Of a stretch of DNA of 64,000 bases, positions 45,490 to 57,111 are shown one piece after another. The notes beneath the pieces are model-generated. The model searched no databases, was not told where the DNA came from, and was given only the letters and a program-made list of their open reading frames with translations. Origin of the DNA: Tragulus kanchil (Eukaryota; Chordata; Mammalia; Artiodactyla; Tragulidae); the NCBI GenBank assembly GCA_022376925.1, contig JAIOJX010000026.1, positions 197,942,400-198,006,399 on the forward strand. The letters are read 5' to 3'. Position numbers and translations under genes: made by a program. The number at the start of each line of letters is the position of its first letter. Position 1 is the stretch's first letter.

Positions 45490-45685
45490 TTTGAACTTGC
45501 TTTTTTTTTCACATAACATGATCTTTTCATGACATATGCCTAATATGTGTAGATATAATGCACTATAATATATCTATAGGAATATAAAACAATATTCCCT
45601 GAATATAATATTCCATTGCATGAATTCTTTTTTTCTTATCCATCCATCTATTGATGCTTGAATTCAAGTTGATTCTAATTTTTTC
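45490..45685 (-). mobile_element. Old L1 LINE 3' region, antisense
   Basis: ATAATATTCCATTGCATGAA, CTTATCCATCCATCTATTGA and GATGCTTGAATTCAAGTTGA follow the reverse of an L1M 3' region. In the second copy (46660-46950) it continues with TATTACAAATAATGCTATTA, confirming the call. A third partial copy lies at 47780-48070. Confidence 0.7.
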
Positions 45686-46602
45686 AGCATAATAGGCATG
45701 TGTGTGTGAAAAAGTTAAGTTTATAGATTAGGCACAGAGAGATGCCCTTAAATCAGGTATACATATAGGCATGTGTGTGTGAAAAGTTAAGTTTATAGAT
45801 TTTATTTATAAGAGACAGGTCTATATGTAGGTTCCCATCCACATATTTTACATTTCCGAGTATCTTTTGCTGTTGTAATTAGGAAAAATATTTAAATTTC
45901 GGTAAAGAAGGAAGACATTCTTTTCCATCTTATCTAACAAAACCATTTATTACTGCCTAACTGACCTCCCCAGAGATATGAACACTTGCTAATTAGACTT
46001 AAATAACCCTCTGACTCTCAATAGCATATATATGATTCAACTAAAGGCTGAACTGACATCTATGCATAAAGTTTTCATTTTTAGAACTGAATAAGCACTC
46101 CCCTCGTTTGGTTTATTTTTATCTAATGTAATTCAAGAAATATTTATGAAATATTTAAATTTACTAAAAGGTACACAGAACAATACAGTAAATATCAATG
46201 TATCTATCACCAAACTTTAACCAATATATAACATTTTGCTGCATTTGTTTCACATCATTTTTAAAATACGTATGTATTTATGACTGTGTCCTGTCTTAGT
46301 TATACCACTGGGTTTTCTGTGTTGTGGCAGGCAGGCTCAATAGCCCCACAGCAAGTGGGATCTTCGTTCCCCGCCTAGGGATCCAACCTGCATCCCTTGC
46401 ATTAGAAGGGTAGATTCTTAACCACTGGACCACCAGGGAAGTCCCTGTTACATCCCTTTTCTAAAGAAATGAAGTATTTACGGTATTACTGAAACTACAT
46501 TCCATCTTCTGCTTCCCTCCCCAAAAGTAATCATTACACAGAAAACAATATATACACCTCTCAACCACACGTTTTAACTTTTACTACATATGGATACGTG
46601 AA

Positions 46603-48833
46603 AAGAAATAGTTTTGTTTTATGGTTTTGTATTTACATAAATATTAGATGTTATTCTTTTGAACTTGCTTTTTTTTTCACATAACATGATCTTTTCATGA
46701 CATATGCCTAATATGTGTAGATATAATGCACTATAATATATCTATAGGAATATAAAACAATATTCCCTGAATATAATATTCCATTGCATGAATTCTTTTT
46801 TTCTTATCCATCCATCTATTGATGCTTGAATTCAAGTTGATTCTAATTTTTTTCCTATTACAAATAATGCTATTAAGAATATCATACCATCTTTCTACTT
46901 GAGCAAAAGTGCAAGAATTTATTTAGGATGTATATCTAGATTGAATAACTTACAGTGATAACTTCCAAGCCTCCTCAATCAACCAGTCAATGAATTAATC
47001 AATATTTACTGAGAGCTTAGGCTATTAAAATGGATAGCTACACCTCAGTTCTTAGAATTCACTTGTGTTCCAACTCTATGATTGAAAATAAAATCTGAAG
47101 ACAAATGTAGCCCAGATTTTTCCTCCAAGAAATGCTTCTGAATGATAACTTCCAGGATAAACCCACACTCAGTAAATTTTTATCCTTTGTCCAGTTCTGA
47201 GCCCCTGTTGGATGACTAGCCTGACTCTGACCTCATTATGTTATCTGATATGCAGAATCTTGAGCCCAAAGGTGGTTGTTCATTCTGAATTTGAATCTGT
47301 TTATAATGCAATTTTTTTTTTTAAAGATTTATTTATTTATTTACTTTGGGCGGGGGTCGGGTTGGGGAGGGAGGGGAGTGGGCGGGCCACTTCTATTGGT
47401 CTTTCATTTCTCTATTTTCATTCGTCTTTGTTCTTTGGCTCCTGTGGGCCTCCCATCGCGGTGGCGTCTGTCGTTGCAGAGCACTGGCTCTGGGCGCATG
47501 CGCTCCAGAGCTCCGGCTCGGTGATTGGACACATCAGTCCAGCCGCTCTGCGGCACGTGGGATCTTCCCAGGCCAGGGCTCGAACCGGCGCCCCTTGCAC
47601 TGCAAGGCGGTGTCCTTACCCACTGGACCACCAGGAGAAGCCCTATAATGCAATTTTAATTAAACATGCATTTACTGTGAAAATACATCCAAAAGCCTAA
47701 CAATTGCCTCAGCCATGATGAATAAGAAATAGTTTTGTTTTATGGTTTTGTATTTACATAAATATTAGATGTTATTCTTTTGAACTTGCTTTTTCACATA
47801 ACATGATCTTTTCATGACATATGCCTAATATGTGTAGATATAATGCACTATAATATATCTATAGGAATATAAAACAATATTCCCTGAATATAATATTCCA
47901 TTGCATGAATTCTTTTTTTCTTATCCATCCATCTATTGATGCTTGAATTCAAGTTGATTCTAATTTTTTTCCTATTACAAATAATGCTATTAAGAATATC
48001 ATACCATCTTTCTACTTGAGCAAAAGTGCAAGAATTTATTTAGGATGTATATCTAGATTGAATAACTTACAGTGATAACTTCCAAGCCTCCTCAATCAAC
48101 CAGTCAATGAATTAATCAATATTTACTGAGAGCTTAGGCTATTAAAATGGATAGCTACACCTCAGTTCTTAGAATTCACTTGTGTTCCAACTCTATGATT
48201 GAAAATAAAATCTGAAGACAAATGTAGCCCAGATTTTTCCTCCAAGAAATGCTTCTGAATGATAACTTCCAGGATAAACCCACACTCAGTAAATTTTTAT
48301 CCTTTGTCCAGTTCTGAGCCCCTGTTGGATGACTAGCCTGACTCTGACCTCATTATGTTATCTGATATGCAGAATCTTGAGCCCAAAGGTGGTTGTTCAT
48401 TCTGAATTTGAATCTGTTTATAATGCAATTTTTTTTTTTAAAGATTTATTTATTTATTTACTTTGGGCGGGGGTCGGGTTGGGGAGGGAGGGGAGTGGGC
48501 GGGCCACTTCTATTGGTCTTTCATTTCTCTATTTTCATTCGTCTTTGTTCTTTGGCTCCTGTGGGCCTCCCATCGCGGTGGCGTCTGTCGTTGCAGAGCA
48601 CTGGCTCTGGGCGCATGCGCTCCAGAGCTCCGGCTCGGTGATTGGACACATCAGTCCAGCCGCTCTGCGGCACGTGGGATCTTCCCAGGCCAGGGCTCGA
48701 ACCGGCGCCCCTTGCACTGCAAGGCGGTGTCCTTACCCACTGGACCACCAGGAGAAGCCCTATAATGCAATTTTAATTAAACATGCATTTACTGTGAAAA
48801 TACATCCAAAAGCCTAACAATTGCCTCAGCCAT
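46603..48833. repeat. Direct duplication pair 18
   Basis: Bases 46603-47716 and 47724-48833 match at offset 1117-1121. The difference is mainly a T-run of 47787-47792. Bases 46603-46854 occur three times because of overlap with pair 17. Confidence 0.92.
47316..47643 (-). mobile_element. CHR-derived SINE, young GC-tailed type, copy 5 (best preserved)
   Basis: Exact 14-base target duplication TATAATGCAATTTT (47302-47315 and 47644-47657). In sense, box A TGGTCCAGTGG (complement of 47620-47630) and box B GGTTCGAGCCC (complement of 47576-47586) both fit the polymerase III consensus. Intact CpGs, including GCGCATGCGC, suggest a recent insertion. Several frames of 60-162 codons cross it on both strands and are not genes. 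Assembly copy at 48433-48760. Confidence 0.95.
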
Positions 48834-49624
48834 CCCAGATTTTATGGTCTGGTACAGGAGATAGCAAATTGACATGAAAAAAGTCATGCTGGAGAAGTAT
48901 AACCTTAAAAAGAACACAGATGAGGGACCCTAACCTGAACTTTGGGATTTCATGAATGATCTCTTAGAGATTGTAAATGCATACTGGAAGGCTGAGCAAG
49001 AATCAGTCAAAGAAGAAGAGGCAGAAGAAAGTAGAAGAGAGTTTATTACATTTATTAAATTTCTGTGTGTTAGCTTTTTAAAAATCTCAATCTTAGACTC
49101 AGTTAAGCTCTCTGCCTCTGTATCATTGAGATCCATCAAAGTCTATCTCCTCAGTTTTTCAATATCACTTTGTCATACATTAGGAAGACTGATACATGAG
49201 CCAAAATAGTCCATTAAATAAGGCTTCCTTCAGTGTTGTTTGGGTCAAATGCTAACATCCTGAAATATTTTAGAGCCATTTATATCTATTGATTTTTATA
49301 AGCATTTCATCCCTACTAACCATTTATCACTCGTATTTCTGCACTTTCTACTCTAATCAAAAAACATAAAGGAAATCTCAGTACCTACACAGTGATTATT
49401 TTTGACATCTAACAATCCTCTGATGCTTCCAATTGCAGACAAACTTCCAAAGAGCATATAACATTGTATTGATTAATATTAGGTACAAGCAGGAAAAGAA
49501 AAAGAAAATAAAAGGCTTAGAGCCATGCTGATGAATGTGGGCCCTGTTCCAAGGTCAAAGAGGAGTCAGAGGACAATCTTGAGCAACAGTTCAGGCTGTA
49601 TTGAAGGAAACTCACCCTGGAAGT
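48834..49624. other. Unique DNA, nothing recognised
   Basis: Overlapping frames at 48930-49209 lie on opposite strands and match no family I know. Confidence 0.45.
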
Positions 49625-51931
49625 GATGTAGAAACTGATTGAGTTGGGGCTAATATCCTGGAAAGAGCTGAGAATCTGCCTGCCCTGGGATGTTGTCTGT
49701 GAGGATGAGGAGGAGATGAGCGTTCAGAAAGATAACCAGAGGGAACAGAGTGACCGGAAGAATGGGCAATGAGGGGAATATAGAGTATCTTCCAGGTTTC
49801 TGGCTTCCATAGCTCTGTAATGATGAGAGGGAAAACATGGTGAGAATACAATCTGAGAATGACGCCACTGGCTCCTGGTCTATACCCGCTGAGCCTAGGG
49901 TGTTGAAGAATATCTTGGAGGAAGTGTTCCATAATTAACAACTGAATGTTCAGCTTAGTAGCTTGGGAGAATGCTTTTGGCGGGGGTAAAGGTTCTGCTG
50001 ACAGTAATAATACAGACAAGAGAAAGCTTGTCCCTAACTTTGCAGTTATGAAGGTATTAAAATTACCTAACCCATGAATAATTTCTGACTATACATTTAA
50101 CTGTTTACATTTTAAAAATACTCATTTAATTGACTTTTAACGGAGAATGAAATGAATCAATGAAGACTGTTTTCTTCCTAAAAGAAATTTTCACAGAAAA
50201 ATCTCATTTTTATGGCTGCCTATTATAGGTCTGAAAATGATCAAACTGAAATAGACATTGACAGTTTCCTCCCAGAAGTACTGATTAACAGAGGAAGAGT
50301 GTGCAAACTATGTATAAACACAAATTATTTTGAAGCATTTCTTGTAATCATGTTTTCATATATAACAGTCAGCTTATATCATATTCTGTGGGTGTCATTT
50401 CTATAAAACCGTAATGGAGTAGTTAATGATTTACCACATTTTTTTCTATACTTTTACATGCTAAATTCTTATTTAATTACGCCACACTAGGTTATCTTGC
50501 TAGATAACTCTAGTAATAGAGCAGTCTACATTACAGATAAAGACACACAGAAATAGTTTCAATAATACTTGCTTTCAATAATACTGCTGATTCCATGTGC
50601 TTTGAATAATGCTGATAATTAACCTCAATTACCATTTACTAAGTCTGTGAAATGTCAGAAACCATCATGCTAAATATTTCATAAGCATTAGCTGAGTTAA
50701 TCATCACAAAGCCTTCTGTGGTAGATAATATGATAAGCCCATTTTACAGATGAGAAAACAAATGAGTCTTTTTAATGACCGGAAGAATGGGATGTAGAAA
50801 CTGATTGAGGGGGCAACCTGGGGCTGAGAATCTGCCTGCCCTGGGATGTTGTCTGTGAGGATGAGGAGGAGATGAGCGTTCAGAAAGATAACCAGAGGGA
50901 ACAGAGTGACCGGAAGAATGGGCAATGAGGGGAATATAGAGTATCTTCCAGGTTTCTGGCTTCCATAGCTCTGTAATGATGAGAGGGAAAACATGGTGAG
51001 AATACAATCTGAGAATGACGCCACTGGCTCCTGGTCTATACCCGCTGAGCCTAGGGTGTTGAAGAATATCTTGGAGGAAGTGTTCCATAATTAACAACTG
51101 AATGTTCAGCTTAGTAGCTTGGGAGAATGCTTTTGGCGGGGGTAAAGGTTCTGCTGACAGTAATAATACAGACAAGAGAAAGCTTGTCCCTAACTTTGCA
51201 GTTATGAAGGTATTAAAATTACCTAACCCATGAATAATTTCTGACTATACATTTAACTGTTTACATTTTAAAAATACTCATTTAATTGACTTTTAACGGA
51301 GAATGAAATGAATCAATGAAGACTGTTTTCTTCCTAAAAGAAATTTTCACAGAAAAATCTCATTTTTATGGCTGCCTATTATAGGTCTGAAAATGATCAA
51401 ACTGAAATAGACATTGACAGTTTCCTCCCAGAAGTACTGATTAACAGAGGAAGAGTGTGCAAACTATGTATAAACACAAATTATTTTGAAGCATTTCTTG
51501 TAATCATGTTTTCATATATAACAGTCAGCTTATATCATATTCTGTGGGTGTCATTTCTATAAAACCGTAATGGAGTAGTTAATGATTTACCACATTTTTT
51601 TCTATACTTTTACATGCTAAATTCTTATTTAATTACGCCACACTAGGTTATCTTGCTAGATAACTCTAGTAATAGAGCAGTCTACATTACAGATAAAGAC
51701 ACACAGAAATAGTTTCAATAATACTTGCTTTCAATAATACTGCTGATTCCATGTGCTTTGAATAATGCTGATAATTAACCTCAATTACCATTTACTAAGT
51801 CTGTGAAATGTCAGAAACCATCATGCTAAATATTTCATAAGCATTAGCTGAGTTAATCATCACAAAGCCTTCTGTGGTAGATAATATGATAAGCCCATTT
51901 TACAGATGAGAAAACAAATGAGTCTTTTTAA
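49625..51931. repeat. Direct duplication pair 19
   Basis: Bases 49625-50775 match 50791-51931, offset 1156-1166. Copy two lacks bases near its start (50806-50822). The linker 50776-50790 (TGACCGGAAGAATGG) is an exact copy of nearby 49752-49766. Confidence 0.92.
50000..50620. other. AT-rich unique DNA, nothing recognised
   Basis: Includes a 64-codon frame (50212-50406) without a recognised domain. Repeated at about 51156-51776. Confidence 0.45.
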
Positions 51932-52390
51932 AAAACGTTTTATTATGTATTCGGGTATAGCCAATTAACAATGTCGTGATAGTTTCAGGTGAACAATGAA
52001 AGAATTCAGCCATACATACACATGTATCCATTCTCCCCCAAACTCCCTCCTATCTAGGCTGCCACATAACACTGAGCAGAGTTCCATCTGCTATACAGTA
52101 GGTCCTTCTTAGGTATCCATTTTAAATATAACAGTGTTGGCCATCCCAAACTCCCTATCTGCATTGGTGGTATACGGGTGAGCATAGCTGCCTTCCAAAC
52201 TCCCTGTCCTTTTCCCCCATCCTTCCTCACAGCAAACATGTTTGTTCTCCAAGTTTGTGAGTCTCCTTCTGTTTTGTTAGTAAGTGCCTTTGGATGAGAG
52301 AAAAATGAGTCTTCGGGAAGTTATTTAACATCATACAGTTGAAATCTGTGGTTTCAAACACAGATTTGTCTGACTGTCATTCATGAGTGT
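51776..52390 (-). repeat. MIR SINE, antisense, split by an L1
   Basis: The left half (to 51926) contains CCCATTTTACAGATGAGAAAAC. The right half resumes after the L1 with GGAAGTTATTTAACATCATACAG at about 52316. Both follow the antisense MIR core. The duplicated first copy (about 50620-50775) holds only the left half because junction 19 cuts it. Confidence 0.75.
51927..52302 (-). mobile_element. L1 LINE 3' end inserted in the MIR
   Basis: AAATGAGTCTT at 51916-51926 and 52303-52313 is an exact 11-base target duplication. TATAGCCAATTAACAATGTC, CTGCTATACAGTAGGTCCTT and GTGAGTCTCCTTCTGTTTTG follow the antisense artiodactyl L1 3' UTR. The poly-T end adjoins the left target site as expected. Confidence 0.88.
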
Positions 52391-52990
52391 TTTAAATTGC
52401 TACATATTTTTCTTCTACTTTGAAATGATGTTTTATGTTACTCCTATCTTTATAGTTTAACAAAAACTTGAACAAACCAGGCCAAGGCTTATTTCAGCGT
52501 GCAGGTCAGTGTATGGTGCCTGAGCCGACGCCTTTCCTAAGATAAATCTGTCCCACATCATCCTGGTCTTTCTTAGTTTCTACTGCACTCTCTGAATCTT
52601 TGATGGTCACGTGTGCTCAAATGCAAGGACCCCACAGAAGTGATACAGGAGTTTGACTAGGGCATGGAAGCATGTGTTGAAGACAAGCTGTTCTTTCAGT
52701 TTCCAGGATTCACTAGTCAGTTCTTGGCCAGTTTTCCCTTATACTCTTTGGGGAGCATCAGGATGTGAGAGACCCTCTGACATGCCAAGGGGTTCTCTTC
52801 ACTGAAGGATACATGTATCCTTAGAGGGAGCTCTCGGTTAGTTTGATGTCCAAGTGCCTCGAACCTCTTAGGCAACTGAATTCTTAGTTACCTGTGAAAA
52901 CACAGGAAACCATCAGGGACTCATCTTTAGGTTTATATTCTAGGCGAAGTTTTTTTTTTGAGAAGTGGAGAGTTAAAATGAATATTATAA
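52391..52990. other. Unique DNA, nothing recognised
   Basis: No repeat, exon or RNA gene is recognised. Confidence 0.45.
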
Positions 52991-53206
52991 GGGCTTCTCA
53001 GGGGGTGCTAATAGTAAAGAACCCACCTGCCAGGGGAGATAAGAGACATGGGTTTGATCCCTGGGTCAGGAAGATCCCTGGAGGAGGAAGTGGCAACTCC
53101 ATTTCTCAATCCAGTATTCTTGCCTGGAAAATCTCATGGGCAGGGGAATCTGGAGGGCTACGGTCCGTAGAGTCGCAAAGAGTCAGACATGACTGGAGTG
53201 ACTGTG
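52991..53206 (+). mobile_element. Bov-tA SINE
   Basis: From GGGCTTCTCAGGGGGTGCTA through GACATGGGTTTGATCCCTGG to GTCGCAAAGAGTCAGACATG. It carries a short internal insertion (CATTTCTCA near 53101) and no clear target duplication. Confidence 0.9.
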
Positions 53207-54159
53207 TTGAGGTGAGAGGTGGCGAATAATATAAAATATTACCCCCCAAATTCAAAGGCAAGGAATTTTGCCATTTTGCAGTATAAAGTGTGGAAACAGT
53301 TCTGTTTTCCATAGAGGCCACATATAAAGCATTAATAAGGTAAAGTACACAAAACTAAATGACAAATCTTGATTAACAAACTGTCCATGGAGCTCATATT
53401 TGCCTTGGTCTGTTTAAAGATGCTTGAGGGCTGTAAATCTCTGACCCTCATTCTATTGATTGGTAAGAACACCATCCTTGTTTTTAACTAATAAAAACAA
53501 TGGTTTCTCTTTACTTTAGAGCAGGTATCATATTGGGTAGTTAATTTTTCACCTTTGTAAATGCGTTCCTCAATTCTTACTAGAAGACTGTACAATATCC
53601 CTTCTAAGAAAAGTCACCACACTACACTGAGAAATCTTGGGCTTGACCTTCTTTTCACCTTTAGTTCCCTTCAACTTCAGGGTTAAAATTAATCACATTA
53701 GCAATACAGAAAAATGCTACTTAAAAGCATTCACATACTTTTGTTTTCCATGATACTTAAATACTTTTGATAGTTCAAGGGTAGAAGTCTAGGACTGAAT
53801 TTGTAGGAAAAGAATCATGAATTCTGTTAAAACTTATTTTATTGGCTGAAACGATCAGACCCTAATTAAGACCCTCATGGAGCAAACCAAACCTAACTCA
53901 AGACAATGTTATATGTCAAATATATTCCAATAATAACGAAGAAAACCATGAAATTAAGTTCTTTAATTCTGTGTTGTCATGGAACACATAGAAGAGGCTA
54001 AAATGATATTTTTAATAGTAGACTCTAGGAAAGGACTGCTGTTCTCATAGTGAAAATATTTTAACATTTCAGAATTTACAAAAGCTCAGCTTCACATTCT
54101 TACCAGCCTGTTTAGATTTTATAGATCTTTACAATTATATAAGTTTCTCATGTTTTGTC
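53207..54159. other. AT-rich unique DNA, nothing recognised
   Basis: No recognised repeat or gene; open frames are short. Confidence 0.45.
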
Positions 54160-54560
54160 AATAAATCCCACAATCATGAAAGCCTCAGCTGTGCCTCTCT
54201 AGCCACTCCTCCAAGCTCTCTGGGCTCCACCACACCTTTTCAACTTTTGCTTCCAGGTTCCTTATATGCTGGATTCTTGTCTTGAACTTGTCGTGACTGC
54301 TCATCCTTCCTTCACCATAATATCCCTCCTCAGCATCACTTCTCACTTTTTTTTCAGTCCCCGTAAATCACTTTTTTCAAGACGTTTCCCTGACCAGACC
54401 TTCCCACCGTATCTCTGCCCTGTATGCATCTTCAGGAACTCAACTCTTGTTTGAATTTTTCTGAGATCCTTCATTTCTTTTCACAATTTTAGCTAATAAC
54501 TTCTTAATTGTAACCAGTGATGTAACTTCCATGAGGGATAGACTTGTTACCACCACTGTG
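54160..54560 (+). repeat. L2 LINE 3' region
   Basis: TTTCCCTGACCAGACCTTCC and TAACTTCCATGAGGGATAGAC correspond in order to the ancient L2 3' end (the 'CCTTCCCTGACC' and 'CTCCATGAGGGCAGGGAC' landmarks). Diverged and non-coding. Confidence 0.6.
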
Positions 54561-54786
54561 AGCGGACATATTTGTTAAACTGTGGGATAAAATGGAGCAT
54601 TTCTTGGCACCTTCAACACCTTAATCCATTAACAAAACCTAGCCAAGCCTGAGCACACCACCAAGACATTTCATTAAAAACACTAAGCAATATGTAAATT
54701 AAAAACAAAAAAACTCCTGTGGATATTGTTTAAGCTTATGCTATCACTTATAATTTTTATGTATAGTGCTTCTATTTATTCATTTG

Positions 54787-54990
54787 TTGTTGTTGTTTAG
54801 TCATTTAATTGTGTCTGACTCTTTTGCGACCCCACAGGCTGTCCATGGGATTTTCCCAGGCAAGAATACTGGAGGGGGTTGCCATTTCCTTCTCCAGGGA
54901 TCTTCCCAACCCAGGGATAGAATCCACAGTTCCTGCCATGTCTCCTGCATTGCAGGTAGGTTCTTTACCGCTGAGCCACCAAGGAAGCCC
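54787..54990 (-). mobile_element. Bov-tA SINE at the tail of an L1
   Basis: GTTGTTTAGTCATTTAATTG, GTGTCTGACTCTTTTGCGAC, CAAGAATACTGGAGGGGGTT and a GAGCCACCAAGGAAGCCC tRNA end. It adjoins the A-rich end of the L1 at 54991. The TTTATT-rich flanks resemble each other and may be the target duplication. Confidence 0.9.
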
Positions 54991-55390
54991 AATTTATTTA
55001 TTATTGAAATATAATTGCTTTCAAATGTTGTGTTAGTTTCTGCTGTACAACAAAGACATACAGATAGCCAACAGGCATGTGAGAAAATAACATCACTAAT
55101 TATTAGAGAAATGCAAATCAACATAGTGAAGCATCACCTCACACTGGTCAGAATGGCCATCAACAACGACAAAAAATCTACAAACAATAAAGGCTGGAGA
55201 GGGTGTGGAGAAAAGGGAACCCTCTTATACTGCTACTGGGAATGTCGTTGGTATGGCCCCTGTGGAGAACAGTATAGGGGTCCCTTAAAATACTAAATAT
55301 AGAACTACTATATGACCCAGCAATCCTACTGGGCATATACCCTGAGAAGACCGTAATTCAAAAGACATATGTACCCCAATGCTTAGTGAA
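54991..55390 (-). mobile_element. L1 LINE with 5' inversion (twin-priming type)
   Basis: The left part (54991-55058) is antisense L1 3' UTR (TGTTGTGTTAGTTTCTGCTG). The right part (from about 55065) is sense L1 ORF2 3' coding sequence (ATTAGAGAAATGCAAATCAA, GGAGAGGGTGTGGAGAAAAG, TATGACCCAGCAATCCTACT). Opposite orientations meeting at about 55060 are the known result of twin priming during L1 insertion. The coding part is truncated and inactive. Confidence 0.85.
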
Positions 55391-56011
55391 GCAATAAGTA
55401 AATTTCAAGTCTTGGTCTTAAATGAAGTACTTGCAAATATTGAGGTGAAGTCTTAATAGAAATAGGAATCTATAAATATGTTTTTAGTTGTGATATTTAG
55501 AAATATAACAGTATTCTGTTCTTCATGCTTCAGTTTTCTTTGATTAGTGAATTGCTTTGTTATCAGAGAAATAAGTAATACAGTATTCTCAGGAAAAAAA
55601 AAAAAAAAAAAACTTCTCATGTTATTGAACGGGCAGAAAGTCTTTTGCTAGAACTCCTGATGTGATAAGCAAAAAGGTCAAGTTTAATGACCGGTCACTT
55701 TTATCTTCCTAAAAATCTGCATGAATATTATTGAAATGATACACATTAGAAGAGAAATTTGGGGAAAAATCAGAGATCTCTCGAATTGGATTAGATTCTA
55801 CAAAATTACCAAATAAGTTATCTTGCTTATTCTGGAAATAGACTATTTTTAAAATAGGAACCATTTCTACCATAATATTATGTAGCCAAGATCAACAAAA
55901 ATGACATATTCAGACATACCTGTAAAAAACAAGTCTCTGCAAAAATATAAACAAATACAAATATTATTTTTAAAATTAAACATTATTTATAATATTTTGT
56001 TAATAGAAAAG
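55391..56011. other. AT-rich unique DNA, nothing recognised
   Basis: A poly-A run lies near 55593-55611. No other element is recognised. Confidence 0.45.
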
Positions 56012-56637
56012 TAATCAAAGACATTTTTTACCAATCAGGACAGAGACAAGACCTTATTTTGTAGTCAGATGTCTCAAAATCAGCAAATAGATTGTTCTCT
56101 GGAGTCTACTTAAAACTATTGGTCGTTCCCAGCTATAGCTAATGTCTATAATCAAGGAGTAACTGAAATTTATTTTCTTTTCATTTAATCAGTGTGCTTT
56201 TGGAACAGACAGGTTGTGTTCTCTGCCATTTACAAACTCAAGGATTTAATTTAGAATTCAATAATTGAATGAGATAATATAATGACCTTTTATATAAATT
56301 CATCATTTCTTATCTTTCCCAAAGCACAAAATGTCCTGTATGCTGTAATCACTATTGTTTACTTTTCTGGAAGGTTTTTGTTTAAATTTCTATAACTCAA
56401 CTAGGATTATAAATGTGCCTTTAAAATACAGTATAAACAATTTACTCCTCTGGGCCTTATAAGATCTCATAGCTGTTATTGTGAGACTTGTGTGACAGTT
56501 AATTTCACTCCCTTTATACTCAGGTTTATAAAGAAATCTGAGTAATTGTAATATCCCTTTCCGGGAAGTTTGAACACACTATCATCTGCTCCTGTTTTTT
56601 TGAAAGGGTGGAACTTTGGGTCTGAGAATTCATTTAT

Positions 56638-56712
56638 CTCAAAGTTTCTTTTTCTTTCTTTTTCTCTTTCTTCTTTCCTTCCTTCCTTTTTTCTTTTTTC
56701 TTTTTTCCCTTG
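56638..56712. repeat. Polypyrimidine tract
   Basis: A nearly pure C/T run (TTTCTTTTTCTTTC, CCTTCCTTCC, TTTTCTTTTTTCTT). Duplicate at about 57760-57832. A Ser/Phe-rich frame through it is a composition artefact. Confidence 0.85.
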
Positions 56713-57111
56713 GGGATGGGAGGTAGAAGGAAAGAGAATGTACCATCTGGCTGACTTTCAAGGATTGGCACTATTCTTTGTCCTTTTTTGGGGGGGATTG
56801 CATTTGTACAAGCATAAATCAGTGGTTCAAAAACATACTTTTGTAAGTTTCTAATGTACTACTTATCAAGTTCCTCTGAAGAAGAGGAAACACATGCTGT
56901 TGTGGATTTGATAGTGTAGTCAGAGCAGCTATACTCTGGATGGCTAAATGCAACCTATGCTGATTAATAGCTCCAAGGGCCAATTTGAATGGAGGAAAGC
57001 ATTTGGCATTGTTCCCTAGTGGTCAGGATGGCACAGCGACAGTGCTGGGGTTCTACATCAGGTTTGAGGACCTGATGAACGAGCGTCCTATCAGAGGGAT
57101 ATTGCTGCCTA
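56713..57111. other. Unique DNA, nothing recognised
   Basis: No element recognised; repeated at 57835-58239. Confidence 0.45.

Larger units (their letters stand above)
44559..46854. repeat. Direct duplication pair 17
   Basis: Bases 44559-45685 and 45729-46854 match at offset 1169-1170. The linker 45686-45728 is partly a copy of nearby 44597-44632 (ATAGGCATGTGTGTGTG...AAGTTAAGTTTATAGA). Bases 44559-44780 occur three times because of overlap with pair 16. Confidence 0.92.
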
